Below are positions 62,917 through 64,000 of a stretch of DNA of 64,000 nt, piece by piece. How positions within the stretch are numbered: the first letter of the stretch is position 1; the number at the start of each line of letters is the position of its first letter. The position numbers and the translations under genes are program-made. The notes beneath the pieces were generated by a model. That model was not told where the DNA came from, did not search any database, and saw only the letters and a program-made list of their open reading frames with translations. Origin of the DNA: an uncultured Acetatifactor sp. (lineage in GTDB: Bacteria; Bacillota; Clostridia; Lachnospirales; Lachnospiraceae); NCBI GenBank assembly GCA_910578215.1, contig CAJTPH010000004.1:1-64000 (forward strand), in the 5' to 3' direction.

Positions 62917-64000
62917 ATGAAAACAAAAAAATATTGCAGGCTGCCGGCAATTCTGCTGGCATTCAGCCTTCTGACAGGCATGCTGAGCGCCTGTGCAGGA
63001 GACAAGACAAATAAAGACAAGCTTCCGGCAACGGACCCCGGCGGCGTATCGGGGCCGGCCCGGGGCAGATATGTGGAACAGACGGTGACACTGCCTCCGG
63101 AACTGGCAGATTGCTCCGTGCAGCATATGTACGCGGTGGAAAACACCCTGCATCTGTTGGTGGCGAAGGAGCAGGAGGACAAAACCTGTCTGCAGGAGTG
63201 GACCTGTCAGGACGGCGTGTTTGCGGAAGCAACAAGAGACTGGCTGGCCGGCATGACGCTGCCCGGCGCCGACTGGCTGGATGCAAGGCTGGTACAGAGC
63301 GCAGACGGGACCCAATATCTCTATGCACGTTATGCACAGGCGGATAATTCCGGTTTTTCCTTGACCAATCACCTTTGGAAGGGCACCGCGGACGGCGCAG
63401 TGGAAATAACCCCGGAAAAGTGGTCCGCTCCCGGCGATGAATGGGGAGGATTTAATACAATCCAGGGACTAGCCGCGTTAGATAACGGCACCCTGGCGGT
63501 ACTCTCCTACTCCGGCATGGATATCCTGTCTGCCCAGGACGGCAGTATACTGGAAAGTATGCCTTCTTCCATCATTTATGAAGGAAACGTTGCGACGGAC
63601 GGCAAAAGTGTATATCTCTGTTTCATGGACGGCGCAGCAGGCGGTCAGATCGAAAAAAGACTGAACGGCAAAGAAACGGACGCCCAGACGATTCCGTTTC
63701 CCGCCGAGGGCTCCGACGGAAATGCCATGAGCTTTGGAGGCGGAGGCAATCTTTTTGTGGACGCACTGAAGGACGGCACTCTCATTGCCGCCGGTGAGGA
63801 GGGCATTTTCCGGCTGCCCTGCAGCGCGTCGGAGGAGGAATGGGAACGGCTGGTCGCGGGAATAGACAGCGACTTCTCCACGCCGGGCTATTGGTGCATG
63901 CACCTGGCCGCTCTGGAAAACGGCGGAATCTACGCGTTCTTTACGTCGGACGAGGAACAGAAATTAAACCTCTACCAATATGACCCCGATGCGGTCTCAG
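62917..64000 (+). CDS. Lipoprotein of the two-component locus (3' end outside window)
   Basis: An uninterrupted frame from the ATG at 62917 (AAAGGAG upstream) to the end of the window, 361 codons so far. The signal peptide ends in the lipobox LTGMLSAC, so it is a lipoprotein on the outer face of the membrane. Then follows a Pro/Gly linker and repeating stretches with alternating strands and turns (MYAVENTLHLLVAKEQ, LAALDNGTLAVLSYSGMDIL, LFVDALKDGTLIAAGEEGIF, LAALENGGIYAFFTSDEEQ), as in beta-propellers. Function unknown; it may feed the adjacent sensor kinase or be its output. Confidence 0.85.
   Translation, partial: MKTKKYCRLPAILLAFSLLTGMLSACAGDKTNKDKLPATDPGGVSGPARGRYVEQTVTLPPELADCSVQHMYAVENTLHLLVAKEQEDKTCLQEWTCQDGVFAEATRDWLAGMTLPGADWLDARLVQSADGTQYLYARYAQADNSGFSLTNHLWKGTADGAVEITPEKWSAPGDEWGGFNTIQGLAALDNGTLAVLSYSGMDILSAQDGSILESMPSSIIYEGNVATDGKSVYLCFMDGAAGGQIEKRLNGKETDAQTIPFPAEGSDGNAMSFGGGGNLFVDALKDGTLIAAGEEGIFRLPCSASEEEWERLVAGIDSDFSTPGYWCMHLAALENGGIYAFFTSDEEQKLNLYQYDPDAVS

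Overview
The window reads as a chromosomal segment of a Gram-positive gut anaerobe of the Clostridia, most likely a Lachnospiraceae member. The grounds are inferred from content: a ptb-buk butyrate pair, KtrAB potassium uptake, a T-box-controlled gatCAB operon, the LL-diaminopimelate aminotransferase (DapL) lysine route, a Firmicutes-type Tad pilus locus with Flp1-like and DUF4320 proteins, strong AGGAGG-type ribosome binding sites, and pectin/uronate catabolism. No rRNA, tRNA or CRISPR array was seen.

Layout. 1-417: 3' end of a pectinesterase. 549-4139: a YtrA-type GntR regulator with an ABC exporter whose permease is split by an in-frame TGA; its promoter and operator are readable. 4200-7772: a LytTR response regulator followed by four orphan genes, one resembling the C-terminal part of the flagellar cap FliD, with palindromic repeats between two of them. 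8030-10530: a HerA/DUF853 ATPase and a sugar isomerase-like TIM-barrel protein on one promoter. 10543-18435: hexuronate catabolism (uxaB-uxaA diverging from a LacI regulator followed by uxaC) and a predicted six-hairpin glycosidase; four similar operator-like sites link these genes. 18450-24713: a MATE exporter and an apparent ptb-buk-ktrB-ktrA operon. 24833-26850: low-molecular-weight phosphatase, a scar of integrase and IS256-type transposase fragments, and a DUF3795 protein. 27011-31522: the potABCD polyamine importer. 31566-33613: an AraC-type regulator with a transglutaminase-like protein. 33688-37430: T-box plus gatCAB. 37557-40295: dapF and dapL with an unusual leader and several repeat arrays. 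40374-47694: an FMN-binding-like membrane protein, nadE, hslO, a methyltransferase, a DUF368 protein, hisC and a glycosyltransferase. 47936-58722: a Tad-type pilus locus with a 1536-residue secreted protein and a long structured leader. 58799-64000: a DUF3788 protein, an OmpR-type two-component system, a membrane-anchored orphan and a lipoprotein cut by the window end.

Functionally, pectinesterase, six-hairpin glycosidase, UxaC, UxaB and UxaA fit a pectin-to-2-keto-3-deoxygluconate route. Ptb-Buk would make ATP from acyl-CoA. The most unusual signals are outside ordinary genes: a 109-bp palindromic repeat family placed inside two operons, a triplicated dapF translation-start region, a promoter that runs straight into a terminator upstream of dapF, a structured tad leader sharing a 13-nt motif with the dapF-dapL spacer, and a TadA/CpaF-type ATPase gene whose ideal Shine-Dalgarno points at an ATT codon.
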